Source: GCA-2719315 sp964448645
GTDB lineage: Bacteria; Bacteroidota; Bacteroidia; Flavobacteriales; Flavobacteriaceae
DNA: 22,811 nt
Assembly: GCA_964448645.1 (NCBI GenBank)
Contig: CAYUZY010000016.1
Location: forward strand, 1-22,811
Direction of reading: 5' to 3'
Under the pieces are notes generated by a model. That model had not been told where the DNA came from and searched no databases. It saw only the letters and a list, made by a program, of their open reading frames with translations. A program made the translations under genes and the position numbers. Below, piece by piece: positions 7,437 to 15,734 of this stretch; within the stretch, counting starts at the first letter, position 1; every line of letters begins with the position of its first letter.

Positions 7437-8513
7437 ATGATTGATAAGTTAAATATTGTTGAACAAAGATATAATGAGGTTTCAGATCTTATTATACAAC
7501 CTGATATTATTGCTGATCAAAAAAGATATATAAAGTTAAATAAAGAATATAAAGACTTATCTTTTTTTATTGAAAAAATTAAAGTTTATAAACTTTTACT
7601 ATCATCTATTAAAGAGGCCGAATCTATTATAAACAGTGATGATGATTCTGAAATGGTTGAAATGGCTAAAACTGAGTTTGAAGATTCTAAAATAAAATTG
7701 TCAGATTTAGAAGAGGAAATTAAACTTTTACTAATTCCTAAAGATCCTGAAGATTCTAAAAATGTTGTAATTGAGATTAGAGCTGGGACTGGAGGAGATG
7801 AAGCAAGCATTTTTGCAGGAGATTTATACAGAATGTATAGTAAGTATTGTCAATCAAGAGGATGGACTACAAGTTTTGTTGATTCAAATGAAGGGACTGC
7901 AGGAGGTTTTAAAGAAATTATTTTTGAAGTATCGGGTGAAGATGTATATGGTGTTTTAAAATATGAATCAGGTGTCCATAGAGTGCAAAGAGTTCCTCAA
8001 ACAGAAACGCAAGGAAGAGTACATACATCTGCATCTACAGTAATGATTTTGCCTGAAGCTGAAGAATTTGATATTGAAATAGACATGAACGAAGTAAGAG
8101 TAGATTTTTTTTGTTCTTCAGGTCCTGGTGGACAGTCAGTAAACACAACATACTCTGCGGTTAGATTAACTCATGAACCAACTGGTATTGTAGCTCAGTG
8201 TCAAGATCAAAAGTCTCAGCATAAAAATAAAGAAAAAGCACTTCGAGTTTTAAGGTCTAGATTATATGAACTGGAATTATCAAAAAAACTGGAATCAGAT
8301 TCTGAAAAAAGAAATTCTTTGGTTTCTTCTGGAGATAGATCTGCAAAGATTAGAACATATAATTATCCTCAAGGAAGAGTTACAGATCACAGAATAGGTC
8401 TAACCCTTTATGATTTAACTAATATTATTAATGGTGATATACAAAAATTAATTGATGAAATTCAATTATTTCAAAACACACAAAAATTAAAAGAGACTGA
8501 AGATATAATATGA
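7437..8513 (+). CDS. prfA: Peptide chain release factor 1
   Basis: RF1 reads UAA and UAG stop codons and triggers hydrolysis of the finished peptide. The 358-residue protein has the helical N-terminal domain, the conserved VVIEIRAGTGGDEASIF, the codon-recognition tripeptide of the PxT type (PQT, residues 187-189, within QRVPQTETQGR) that distinguishes RF1 from RF2, and the catalytic GGQ (residues 231-233) in SSGPGGQSVNTTYSAVRLTH. It is preceded by a 29-bp gap and overlaps pyrF by 4 nt (ATGA), so the two are translationally coupled. purM-prfA-pyrF neighbourhoods are familiar in Flavobacteriia; here two extra genes sit between purM and prfA. Confidence 0.96.
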   Translation: MIDKLNIVEQRYNEVSDLIIQPDIIADQKRYIKLNKEYKDLSFFIEKIKVYKLLLSSIKEAESIINSDDDSEMVEMAKTEFEDSKIKLSDLEEEIKLLLIPKDPEDSKNVVIEIRAGTGGDEASIFAGDLYRMYSKYCQSRGWTTSFVDSNEGTAGGFKEIIFEVSGEDVYGVLKYESGVHRVQRVPQTETQGRVHTSASTVMILPEAEEFDIEIDMNEVRVDFFCSSGPGGQSVNTTYSAVRLTHEPTGIVAQCQDQKSQHKNKEKALRVLRSRLYELELSKKLESDSEKRNSLVSSGDRSAKIRTYNYPQGRVTDHRIGLTLYDLTNIINGDIQKLIDEIQLFQNTQKLKETEDII

Positions 8514-9337
8514 AAATAGAAAATCTAATTGATCAAATTAAACTAAAAAAGTCTTTCTTGTGTGTTGGTTTAGATGTTGATTTAAATAAAATCCCAAAAC
8601 ACCTTCATAAATATGATGATCCAATTTTTGAATTTTCAAAAGGAATTATAGATTCAACATCTTCATTTGCAATAGCTTATAAGCCTAATGTTGCTTTTTT
8701 TGAGTCATATGGTTTAAAAGGGTGGAATTCATTAGAAAAAGTTATCAATTACATTAATTTAAGTTATCCCGAAATTTTTACAATTGCAGATGCTAAAAGG
8801 GGAGATATTGGAAATACGTCTTCAAAATATGCAAAAACATTTTTTGAAACATTAAACTTTGATTCAATTACTGTTGCTCCATATATGGGAAAAGATTCAA
8901 TTGAACCTTTCTTAGAATATGATAATAAACATACTATTTTACTCTCTTTAACATCTAATTCTGGATCTTCTGATTTTCAGTTTCAATCTGAAAAAGGAAC
9001 ACCTTTATATCTATCTGTTATTAAAAAGAGTCAAAATTGGAAAAATAAAGACAATTTGATGTATGTAGTTGGAGCTACAAAAGCAGAATCTTTAAAAGAG
9101 ATAAGAAAAATTATTCCAAATTCATTTCTTTTAGTACCTGGAATTGGAGCTCAGGGAGGTAGTTTGTCTGATGTTTGTAAACTAGGTTTAAATGATAACT
9201 GTGGAATAATTGTAAATTCTTCAAGACAAATAATTTATTGTGACAATTCTCGTGATTATACTAAAAAATCAGCAGAAATATCAAGTTTAATACAAAAAGA
9301 AATGTCTAAACAGCTCATTAAAAAAGGAATTATATAA
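8510..9337 (+). CDS. pyrF: Orotidine 5'-phosphate decarboxylase (type 2)
   Basis: The enzyme removes CO2 from OMP to give UMP, the last step of de novo pyrimidine synthesis. The TIM-barrel motifs are FLCVGLDVD (residues 17-24), the catalytic DAKRGDIGNT (Asp94, Lys96, Asp99) and the C-terminal phosphate grip LVPGIGAQGG. The length of 275 residues and the DAKRGD signature place it in the longer type 2 (PyrF2-like) group. It overlaps prfA by 4 nt at its start and the hydrolase start by 1 nt at its end (TAATG), so it is an internal operon gene. Confidence 0.94.
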   Translation: MKIENLIDQIKLKKSFLCVGLDVDLNKIPKHLHKYDDPIFEFSKGIIDSTSSFAIAYKPNVAFFESYGLKGWNSLEKVINYINLSYPEIFTIADAKRGDIGNTSSKYAKTFFETLNFDSITVAPYMGKDSIEPFLEYDNKHTILLSLTSNSGSSDFQFQSEKGTPLYLSVIKKSQNWKNKDNLMYVVGATKAESLKEIRKIIPNSFLLVPGIGAQGGSLSDVCKLGLNDNCGIIVNSSRQIIYCDNSRDYTKKSAEISSLIQKEMSKQLIKKGII

Positions 9338-10110
9338 TGTTGTTTTATAAAAAATATTTATCTAAAAAAAATGATTCCAAATGGTTAACCTTTATTCATG
9401 GAGCAGGGGGGAATTCATCCATTTGGTTTCATCAAGTTAGATTTTTTAGAAAATATTTTAATTTAATTTTAATAGATTTAAGAGGTCATGGAAGATCGAA
9501 GGATATAAATATTAATAAGGAATATTCTTTTGATTCTGTTTCTGATGATATTATAGAAGTTTTAAATAATGAGAAAATTGATAAATCTCATTTTATTGGA
9601 ATTTCTTTAGGAAGTATATTAATTAGAAAAATTGCAGAAAACTATCCTTGTAGAATGAATAAAATGATATTAGGGGGAGCAATTTTAGATTTAAATTTAC
9701 AATCTAAATTTTTAATGTTTTTTGGTAAAATAACTCAATCTATTCTGCCTTTTATGTGGATTTATAAGTTTTTTTCACTAGTTATTATGCCATATAAAAA
9801 TCATAAAAATTCTAGAAAAATTTTTATTAAAGAAGCAAAAAAACTTACACAGGATGAATTTAAGAGATGGTATAAATTAACTTCAGATATATTACCATTA
9901 TTAAAAAATTATAGAAAAGTAGATGTTAAAATTCCTACTTTATATATAATGGGAAGTCAAGATTATATGTTTCTTTCTTTTGTTAAGAAGATTGTTAGTA
10001 TTCATAAAAATTCGAAATTACTTACAATTTCAAAATGTGGACATGTTGTTAATATTGAAAATCCTGATAAATTCAATAAAGGGCTTTTTAAATTTTTAGT
10101 TAATGACTAA
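9337..10110 (+). CDS. Alpha/beta hydrolase of unknown substrate
   Basis: This 257-residue cytoplasmic enzyme has the full alpha/beta-hydrolase set: oxyanion motif FIHGAGGNSSIW (residues 19-30), DLRGHGRS, nucleophile elbow GISLG (Ser90), acid in GSQDY (Asp209) and base in CGHVVNIENP (His236). A hydrophobic cap insert (about residues 123-152, FLMFFGKITQSILPFMWIY) may form the lid over the active site and suggests a hydrophobic substrate. There is no signal peptide. It is the last gene of the purM operon and its stop overlaps the purU stop on the other strand (10107-10110), with no terminator between them. The fold is certain; the reaction is not. Confidence 0.85.
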   Translation: MLFYKKYLSKKNDSKWLTFIHGAGGNSSIWFHQVRFFRKYFNLILIDLRGHGRSKDININKEYSFDSVSDDIIEVLNNEKIDKSHFIGISLGSILIRKIAENYPCRMNKMILGGAILDLNLQSKFLMFFGKITQSILPFMWIYKFFSLVIMPYKNHKNSRKIFIKEAKKLTQDEFKRWYKLTSDILPLLKNYRKVDVKIPTLYIMGSQDYMFLSFVKKIVSIHKNSKLLTISKCGHVVNIENPDKFNKGLFKFLVND

Positions 10111-10961
10111 TTGAAAATTATAGTTTTGTTACTATAAATCATTACTTTTCTTTCAGTATGAAGTTTTAATGCTCTAATTAAAACTATTCTTTCAAGATCT
10201 TGTCCTTTAGAAATAAAATCATTAACACCATGAACGTGAGAAACTCTTACAGTATCTTGTTCTATGATTGGCCCACCATCTAATTCATCAGTAACATAAT
10301 GGCTTGTGGCGCCTATAATTTTAACACCTCTTTTAAAGGCTGAGTGGTATGGTTTAGCTCCAGGAAAAGCAGGAAGAAAAGAATGATGAATATTAATAAT
10401 TTTGTTTTTAAATAAACCAACTAGTTTAGGAGATAAAATTTGCATATATCTTGCTAGAACAATAAAATCTATTTTGTTTTCTTTTAAAATTTTAATTTGC
10501 ATTTCCTCAGCTTTTTCTTTATTTGATTTTTTAACAGGTATATGATAAAAAGGAACTTCAAATCTATTCGCTATAACTTCTAAATCTAAATGATTGCTAA
10601 TAATAAAAGGAATATAACAGTTAAGATTATTAGATTTATGTTGAGATAAAATATCATATAAACAATGATCATATTTAGAAACAAAGACAGCCATTTTTGA
10701 CTTTTTTTCTTTTAAATAGAATTCACAAATAAGTTTAAATTTATTTCCTAATATTTTATTAAAGTCTTTTTTAAAATTATTGAAATAATCATTTGATTTC
10801 TCAACTTCAACTTCAACACGCATGTAAAAAGTTTTATTTAACCTGTCTACATATTGATCTATATAAACAATGTTTCCTTTTTTATCGTTTATAAAATTAG
10901 TGACATGAGCTATAATTCCTTTTTGATCAGGACAGTGCATTAAAAGTATTAAACGATGCAT
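10107..10961 (-). CDS. purU: Formyltetrahydrofolate deformylase
   Basis: The enzyme hydrolyses 10-formyl-THF to THF and formate, balancing one-carbon units and supplying formate for purine synthesis. The N-terminal ACT domain (about residues 1-80, LILLMHCPDQKGIIAHVTNFI) is where glycine and methionine act in E. coli. The formyltransferase domain has the catalytic Asn190 and His192 (INIHHSFLPAF) and Asp228 (DELDGGPII), followed by SHVHGVNDFISKGQDLE. The length of 284 residues is normal. It lies 13 bp downstream of the amidohydrolase gene and is probably co-transcribed with it. The 3' end overlaps the convergent hydrolase gene by 4 nt. Confidence 0.94.
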   Translation of the reverse strand: MHRLILLMHCPDQKGIIAHVTNFINDKKGNIVYIDQYVDRLNKTFYMRVEVEVEKSNDYFNNFKKDFNKILGNKFKLICEFYLKEKKSKMAVFVSKYDHCLYDILSQHKSNNLNCYIPFIISNHLDLEVIANRFEVPFYHIPVKKSNKEKAEEMQIKILKENKIDFIVLARYMQILSPKLVGLFKNKIINIHHSFLPAFPGAKPYHSAFKRGVKIIGATSHYVTDELDGGPIIEQDTVRVSHVHGVNDFISKGQDLERIVLIRALKLHTERKVMIYSNKTIIFN

Positions 10962-10974
10962 TTTTTACCTAGCT

Positions 10975-12540
10975 TTAATTACCAGGTTGCGAAATTACAA
11001 ATCCTTCTTTTTCTTTTGCAATTTCTACCATTTTTTTTACATTTTTTAATAGTTGTTTAGAATCATATATTACACCATCCCTAATAGTATATTTAACTCC
11101 TCCAACTCTTACAACATTATTTTTATCATCTAATTTAATTGCTCCTGTACCATATAAAACTTTAAGATTTTCTAAAGGATTTTCTTCTATTAAAACGAGA
11201 TCTGCAAGTTTTCCTATTTCAATAGAACCAATTAAATTATCCATTGAGAGAGCTTCAGCACCATTTAAAGTTGCAGATCTTATTACTTCTAGTGGATGGA
11301 ATCCTGCTTCTCTTAAAAGTTCAAGTTCTCTTATATAAGCAAATCCATATAATTGAAATATAAAACCTGAATCTGACCCTGCAGTAACTCTTCCTCCTCG
11401 GTTTTTATATTCATTTATAAAAGTCATCCAAAGTCTAAAATTTTCTTTCCATGAGATTTCTTGTTCAGTACCCCAATAATGCCAATAAGAACCATGAGAT
11501 ATTCTGCTTGGTTGATAGAATCTCCATAGGCTTGGAAGTGTATAATCTTCGTGCCATTCAAGTCTTCTTGCACGGTGTAAGTCTCTACTAGCTTCATATA
11601 TATTAAAAGTAGGGTCGATAGTAAAATCAAGCGATATTAATTCATTCATAACTTTATTCCAGTGATCTGAATATGGAGGAGATGCCTGAGCCCAAAGTTT
11701 TCCAGCTTCCCCAAATCTATGTTGTTCATTTTGATAGTTATAGTTTAAAGGGTAATTCTGAACTGTTTTATTAGAGAATAAAGCTTCTGGCAAACCATAC
11801 CAATGTTCCATTGATGTTAGACCTGCTCTTGCAGAATTAAGAACATTCCATCTAGCAACACTTAGTTGAGCATGATGACAAGAAGAGCTTAATCCAAGTT
11901 TATTATTTTCATCCAAGGCAGCTTTCATAATTTCAGGTGCTGCACCCATAAATTTTATACCGTCAGAACCTGCTTTTGCATTATCTCTAACCCACTGACG
12001 AGCTTCTTCAGAAGTACTGATTTTGTTTTTTGAGCCTTGTCCAAAAGAAGTGTGTTGTATTATTCTTGGAGCAATTATTAAATTTTTTTTACTTTTCTTT
12101 TTTAAATCAAGAGTCCAGTCACGACCTCTTCCGCCAACTTCTCTTACAGTTGTAACCCCATGAGCTAACCAAAGATTAAATACATAATCCCAATCTGCTC
12201 CTTGACTAATTCCGCCAATATGAGCATGCATATCAATAAATCCGGGGAGTATGTAAATACCTGATGCATTTATTTCTTTTCCTCCTTTATTTAAAACAGG
12301 TCTTTTATTTTGATTAATTTTTATGCCAGGATAACCAACAGTTACAATTTTAGTAATTATATTTTTTTCAATTACTATGTCTACAGGCCCAATGGGTGGA
12401 GCTCCATTACCATTAATTAGAGTACCTCCTCTAATAATTAGTTGAGAGAATGGTCCTTCAGAAATTTGAGTTTGAGAATTCGTTAAATGAATGTTTAAAA
12501 AAAATATAAATACAGCAAAAATTAAATAATTAAGTTTCAT
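10975..12540 (-). CDS. Secreted amidohydrolase family metal-dependent hydrolase
   Basis: A signal peptide (MKLNYLIFAVFIFFLNIHLTNSQ) leads into an amidohydrolase of the imidazolonepropionase/Xaa-Pro dipeptidase-like group. The metal ligands are visible: PGFIDMHAHIGG (His105, His107), bridging Lys196 in DGIKFMG, His222 or His223 in SSCHHAQ, His246 in SMEHWYG and Asp390 in TAGSDSG. The small beta-sandwich domain closes with GSIEIGKLADLVLIEENPLENL. At 521 residues it has normal length, and export puts it in the periplasm or outside. The substrate is unknown; close families cleave cyclic amides or peptides. It precedes purU by 13 bp, but a functional link is not obvious. The amt terminator lies just upstream, so it must have its own promoter, which I could not locate with confidence. 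Confidence 0.88.
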   Translation of the reverse strand: MKLNYLIFAVFIFFLNIHLTNSQTQISEGPFSQLIIRGGTLINGNGAPPIGPVDIVIEKNIITKIVTVGYPGIKINQNKRPVLNKGGKEINASGIYILPGFIDMHAHIGGISQGADWDYVFNLWLAHGVTTVREVGGRGRDWTLDLKKKSKKNLIIAPRIIQHTSFGQGSKNKISTSEEARQWVRDNAKAGSDGIKFMGAAPEIMKAALDENNKLGLSSSCHHAQLSVARWNVLNSARAGLTSMEHWYGLPEALFSNKTVQNYPLNYNYQNEQHRFGEAGKLWAQASPPYSDHWNKVMNELISLDFTIDPTFNIYEASRDLHRARRLEWHEDYTLPSLWRFYQPSRISHGSYWHYWGTEQEISWKENFRLWMTFINEYKNRGGRVTAGSDSGFIFQLYGFAYIRELELLREAGFHPLEVIRSATLNGAEALSMDNLIGSIEIGKLADLVLIEENPLENLKVLYGTGAIKLDDKNNVVRVGGVKYTIRDGVIYDSKQLLKNVKKMVEIAKEKEGFVISQPGN

Positions 12541-12560
12541 ATATCAGTTTTTAATAAAGA

Positions 12561-12593
12561 TAAAAAAACCCATTGAATAAAAATTCAATGGGT
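12561..12593 (-). terminator. Rho-independent terminator of the porin-glnK-amt operon
   Basis: On the minus strand a perfect 11-bp stem (ACCCATTGAAT and ATTCAATGGGT) closes a TTTT loop and is followed by a run of seven T (the complement of 12562-12568). It lies 53 nt after the amt stop and 21 bp before the amidohydrolase start, separating the two transcription units. Confidence 0.92.
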
Positions 12594-12646
12594 ACAAATA
12601 AAGCAATCTAACTATAAAAGCCTTCTTTTTATATTTTATAATTTTT

Positions 12647-13885
12647 TTAATGTTGATTTAACCTAAAATCAGCATAAGCGTCCATTCCATGTTCTGAAAG
12701 ATCTAAGCCTTTTATTTCCTCTTCTTTGTCTACACGTAAACCCGTAGTTGATTTAACAATTAAAACAATAATTATTGCTGTTATACAACTAAAGCCGCCT
12801 ATTATTCCAACTCCAATTAATTGAGTAAGAAATTGGTCAACACCTTTCATTGCTCCAAAAAGCCCAACAGCAAGAGTTCCCCATATTCCACATATTAAGT
12901 GAACCGCTATTGCTCCAACAGGATCGTCAAGCTTAAATTTATCAAGTAAACTAACACCAAAAACTAAAATAATTCCAGCTATAACTCCTATTAATATTGC
13001 AGAATTTGGTCCCATTTGATCTGCACCAGCAGTAATACCAACAAGCCCTCCAAGAACCCCATTCATAAACATAGTTAAATCAAAGTTTTTGTATAGAATA
13101 TTAGATAATAATGCTGATGAGATACCTCCAGCAGCAGCAGCCAAGCAAGTATTAACAAGAGTAAGTGAAGTTAACTCAGGATCAGCTGATAAAACAGACC
13201 CTCCATTAAATCCAAACCAACCTAACCAAAGAATTAAAACTCCAGCTGAGGCTAAAGGTATATTATGTCCTGGAATAGCATTAGGAGTACCATCTTTATT
13301 ATATTTACCTATTCTAGAACCTAAAAAGTATACAACTATTAAAGCAGCCCAACCTCCAACAGAGTGAACCAATGTAGATCCTGCAAAATCATAAAATCCC
13401 ATTTCATCTAAAAATCCACCTCCCCATTTCCAAGAACCTACTATTGGGTATACAAGTCCTACATATAATGTTGTAAATAACATAAACCCACTTAACTTAA
13501 TTCTTTCTGCAACAGCTCCAGAGACTATTGTAGCAGCTGTAGCTGCAAAAACGGCTTGAAAAAGAAAATCAGTCCACCAGGTATATCCTCCATCTGCATA
13601 ACCAGGAGTCATTCCTCCTTCTGGAGCTCCAATTCCAAAGCCTGCAAACTTAAGTATTCCCATGGATCCCTCTTCAAATCCAGGATACATAAGATTAAAA
13701 CCTCCTAAGGCATAGAGTAAAATCCCTATTGTTATAACAAAGAAGTTTTTGAATAATATATTAACAGTGTTTTTTTGACGTGTAAGACCTATTTCTAAAA
13801 ATGAGAATCCTAAGTGCATAAAAAACACAAGTGCTGTACAGACCATCATCCATACATTATTTGCTGTAAAAAGCGCTGTTTCCAT
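12647..13885 (-). CDS. amt: Ammonium transporter
   Basis: This inner-membrane Amt/Mep/Rh channel conducts ammonium into the cell. The 412-residue protein has about eleven transmembrane helices, starting directly with helix 1 (VWMMVCTALVFFMHLGFSFLE). The pore twin histidines are present in STLVHSVGGWAAL (His174) and GAIAVHLICGIWG (His329). The signature AGSTLVHSVGG is intact, and a soluble tail (KEEEIKGLDLSEHGMDAYADF) is of the type that gates Amt through PII. It lies 20 bp downstream of glnK, so the PII regulator and its target are made from one transcript that ends at the hairpin near 12580. Confidence 0.96.
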   Translation of the reverse strand: METALFTANNVWMMVCTALVFFMHLGFSFLEIGLTRQKNTVNILFKNFFVITIGILLYALGGFNLMYPGFEEGSMGILKFAGFGIGAPEGGMTPGYADGGYTWWTDFLFQAVFAATAATIVSGAVAERIKLSGFMLFTTLYVGLVYPIVGSWKWGGGFLDEMGFYDFAGSTLVHSVGGWAALIVVYFLGSRIGKYNKDGTPNAIPGHNIPLASAGVLILWLGWFGFNGGSVLSADPELTSLTLVNTCLAAAAGGISSALLSNILYKNFDLTMFMNGVLGGLVGITAGADQMGPNSAILIGVIAGIILVFGVSLLDKFKLDDPVGAIAVHLICGIWGTLAVGLFGAMKGVDQFLTQLIGVGIIGGFSCITAIIIVLIVKSTTGLRVDKEEEIKGLDLSEHGMDAYADFRLNQH

Positions 13886-13905
13886 ATTAATTTATTTTAA
13901 AATTT

Positions 13906-14244
13906 TTAATTGAGAGATTGCCCTCCCTTTTCTCCAGTTCTTATTCTATATGCTTCTTCAACAGGAAGGATAAATATTTTACCATCACCAACCTTGTCAG
14001 TAGCTCCAGACTTTATTATTGCCTTGACCGTTTTATCTACAAAGTCATCATTTACAACAATAGATAAATATCGTCTTTGAATTTCAGAGGTACTATAACT
14101 AATTCCTCTGTAAACGTGCCCTTCTTTTTCGTTACCTACACCCGTTACGTCCCAGTAACTAAAAAAGTTAACCTCAACGTCGTGAAGAGCTTCTTTTATT
14201 TCATCAAATTTTGATTTACGGATGATTGCTTCTACTTTTTTCAT
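13906..14244 (-). CDS. glnK: PII nitrogen regulatory protein (GlnK type)
   Basis: This 112-residue trimeric signal protein reports nitrogen and energy state and plugs Amt when ammonium is plentiful. The N-terminal KKVEAIIRKSKFDEIKEAL is typical. The T-loop (about residues 36-54, GVGNEKEGHVYRGISYSTSE) keeps tyrosines at the positions of E. coli Tyr46 and Tyr51 (here Tyr45 and Tyr50). The ATP-site motif GDGKIFILPVEEAYRIRTGE is intact. Whether Tyr50 is uridylylated cannot be judged; no glnD is in the window. Linkage to amt supports GlnK rather than GlnB. A gap of 47 bp separates it from the upstream porin gene. Confidence 0.95.
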   Translation of the reverse strand: MKKVEAIIRKSKFDEIKEALHDVEVNFFSYWDVTGVGNEKEGHVYRGISYSTSEIQRRYLSIVVNDDFVDKTVKAIIKSGATDKVGDGKIFILPVEEAYRIRTGEKGGQSLN

Positions 14245-14291
14245 AACTTTTGATTTTTTAAATAATTTAATTCAATTTAATGGAATTTATA

Positions 14292-14930
14292 TTATAGTGA
14301 GATTCCGAAAACTAAATACATTTGATCAAAGGAAGGATTGTAAATTAAATTACCTGATAATGGTAAAGAAAAATTTTCAGTAATTTTTATTTCTTTTCCA
14401 TAACTTGCACCAATTTCCATTATTTCCATATCACCTGATTCAGTATAAAAACCATCACCAAGACTAACAGTGAACCCTAAATCTCCAAGAGGAATACCAG
14501 CAGAGATATATGTATCGCCATCTTCAAAAAAATAAGCTCCAGTTAAGCTTACAGGTCCTAATTCCAAACCTAACATTCCTTCCCAAATACCACTGTCAAA
14601 ATATTTAGTCGATCCTCCAGTTGTTACATCAGGAAAAATATAATTAGTTAAAGTCAATGCAACAGGTCCAATAGAAGCTGATGCATAAAAATCCAGTTCA
14701 TCAGCCATCATATCATTGGCATAAGCACCCCAAAAACCAACTTCAAAACCACCGGTAGTATATGACATATATGGTTGGATTGAAGGCCCATTTGAATAAG
14801 CTGCACCTCTCCAAACATACCTGCTCATAATGTCTGCACCAATATCTACTTGTCCAAAAGTTTGATTTGACGAGAAAATAGATATTAGAACAAGAATTAA
14901 AATATTAAGAGTCTTTTTAATTTTTTTCAT
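14292..14930 (-). CDS. TorF-like putative outer-membrane porin of the ammonium operon
   Basis: After a signal peptide ending near FGQ (residues 1-26) the mature protein begins VDIGADIMSRYVWRGAAYSNGPSIQP, the start typical of TorF-type putative porins. Amphipathic beta strands follow, and the last strand ends in a hydrophobic/aromatic pattern (QMYLVFGISL). At 212 residues it is a small outer-membrane barrel. It is the first gene of the porin-glnK-amt transcript, which suggests that it lets ammonium or another small nitrogen source through the outer membrane. This is inference from position; sequence alone only shows an exported barrel. Confidence 0.75.
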   Translation of the reverse strand: MKKIKKTLNILILVLISIFSSNQTFGQVDIGADIMSRYVWRGAAYSNGPSIQPYMSYTTGGFEVGFWGAYANDMMADELDFYASASIGPVALTLTNYIFPDVTTGGSTKYFDSGIWEGMLGLELGPVSLTGAYFFEDGDTYISAGIPLGDLGFTVSLGDGFYTESGDMEIMEIGASYGKEIKITENFSLPLSGNLIYNPSFDQMYLVFGISL

Positions 14931-14958
14931 AATAAAATTTATTTAGTTAATAACACAA

Positions 14959-14966
14959 CAAAATTA
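14959..14966 (-). promoter_or_regulatory. Possible -7 promoter element of the porin-glnK-amt operon
   Basis: The minus strand reads TAATTTTG, matching TAnnTTTG, 28 bp before the porin ATG. No clean TTG is found 19-22 bp upstream, so the -33 half is missing or another factor helps. The rest of the 190-bp gap up to crcB is AT-rich and holds nothing else I can name. Confidence 0.35.
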
Positions 14967-15120
14967 TTCTTATGATAAATGAATGACATGAAGGGTTTAA
15001 AGAAAAAGTAAACTTTTAAGTATTTGCTAAAATTTTATATAAAAAATTAACAAATATTTATTTTTTAATTAATAAAATATCAAATAGATAGAATTTAGCT
15101 AAATGGGATAGCTTAATATT

Positions 15121-15495
15121 TTAAACAAAATTTTTTCCTAATAAAGTTCCTATATAGACCATTATTAAGCCTAAAAAAATACTAACAAAGTTGTAATATA
15201 AAAGAATTATAAATGAATTTTCTTTAATTAAATCAACACTTTCAAAACTAAATGTTGAAAAAGTAGTAAGACCTCCACAGAATCCAATTATAAAAAAAAG
15301 AGATAAGTCTGATTTTAATAAATCAGTTTTTGAAAGTATTTGAAAAAAAAATCCAACTAAAAAACATCCTGTTAAATTGACTAAAAAAGTTGATAGAGGA
15401 AATTCTCCTTTGCTATATGGAAGAAATTTCCCGATCATATATCTTAAAGATGATCCTATTCCACCGCCAAGAAAAATAATTAAAAACTGTTTCAA
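15121..15495 (-). CDS. crcB: Fluoride ion channel CrcB/Fluc
   Basis: This small membrane protein exports toxic fluoride as an antiparallel homodimer. The 124-residue sequence has four hydrophobic helices and the family motifs FLGGGIGSSLRYMIG (residues 8-22), STFLVNLTGCFLVGFFF and the phenylalanine-track and sodium-site segment GFCGGLTTFSTFSFE. The start is TTG (15495-15493), overlapping the upstream stop as TTGA; no ATG lies near, and the TTG places MKQFLIIFLGGGIG exactly where the family begins. Expression therefore probably depends on reading through from the 62-codon gene. I see no fluoride riboswitch in front of the pair. Confidence 0.93.
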   Translation of the reverse strand: MKQFLIIFLGGGIGSSLRYMIGKFLPYSKGEFPLSTFLVNLTGCFLVGFFFQILSKTDLLKSDLSLFFIIGFCGGLTTFSTFSFESVDLIKENSFIILLYYNFVSIFLGLIMVYIGTLLGKNFV

Positions 15496-15680
15496 TTTTG
15501 TGTAAGAAATTTAATTAAAAATAGGATACTTAGAATTATAAAAAAAACGATTAATATTTTATAACTTCCTTTAAAGTATTCTCTTTGTTGTTTTCTATCT
15601 TTACTATATGAAATGGATATTATTATTATAAAACAAATTACAAACAGGATTGCAAAAATTTGTTGACCAATACTAAACAT
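15492..15680 (-). CDS. Small two-helix membrane protein upstream of crcB
   Basis: The 62-residue protein has two hydrophobic helices (about residues 4-24 and 41-59) joined by a strongly charged loop (SKDRKQQREYFKGSYK). There is no recognised enzymatic motif. Its stop codon overlaps the TTG start of crcB by 4 nt, so the two are translationally coupled. I believe similar small proteins occur in other Flavobacteriia, but I name no family. A partner of the channel is possible; a simple leader role for crcB translation is an alternative. A gap of 54 bp separates it from the divergent pyrophosphohydrolase gene. Confidence 0.65.
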   Translation of the reverse strand: MFSIGQQIFAILFVICFIIIISISYSKDRKQQREYFKGSYKILIVFFIILSILFLIKFLTQN

Positions 15681-15734
15681 CTAAATTTTTTATTTTTTAT
15701 AAAATTAGAATTTAAACTAACATAACTTATATAT

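Noticed and set aside
13089..13367. Plus-strand 92-codon frame inside amt
   Set aside because: It is antisense to conserved transmembrane helices of amt, and Pro/Ala-rich as expected from the complement of Gly-rich codons.
15092..15120. Possible terminator after crcB
   Set aside because: The only pairing is 5 bp (AGCTA with TAGCT) and there is no T-run behind it on the minus strand.
15681..15734. Fluoride riboswitch ahead of the crcB pair
   Set aside because: The gap is only 54 bp, almost pure A/T, and lacks the conserved GG-rich and pseudoknot segments.
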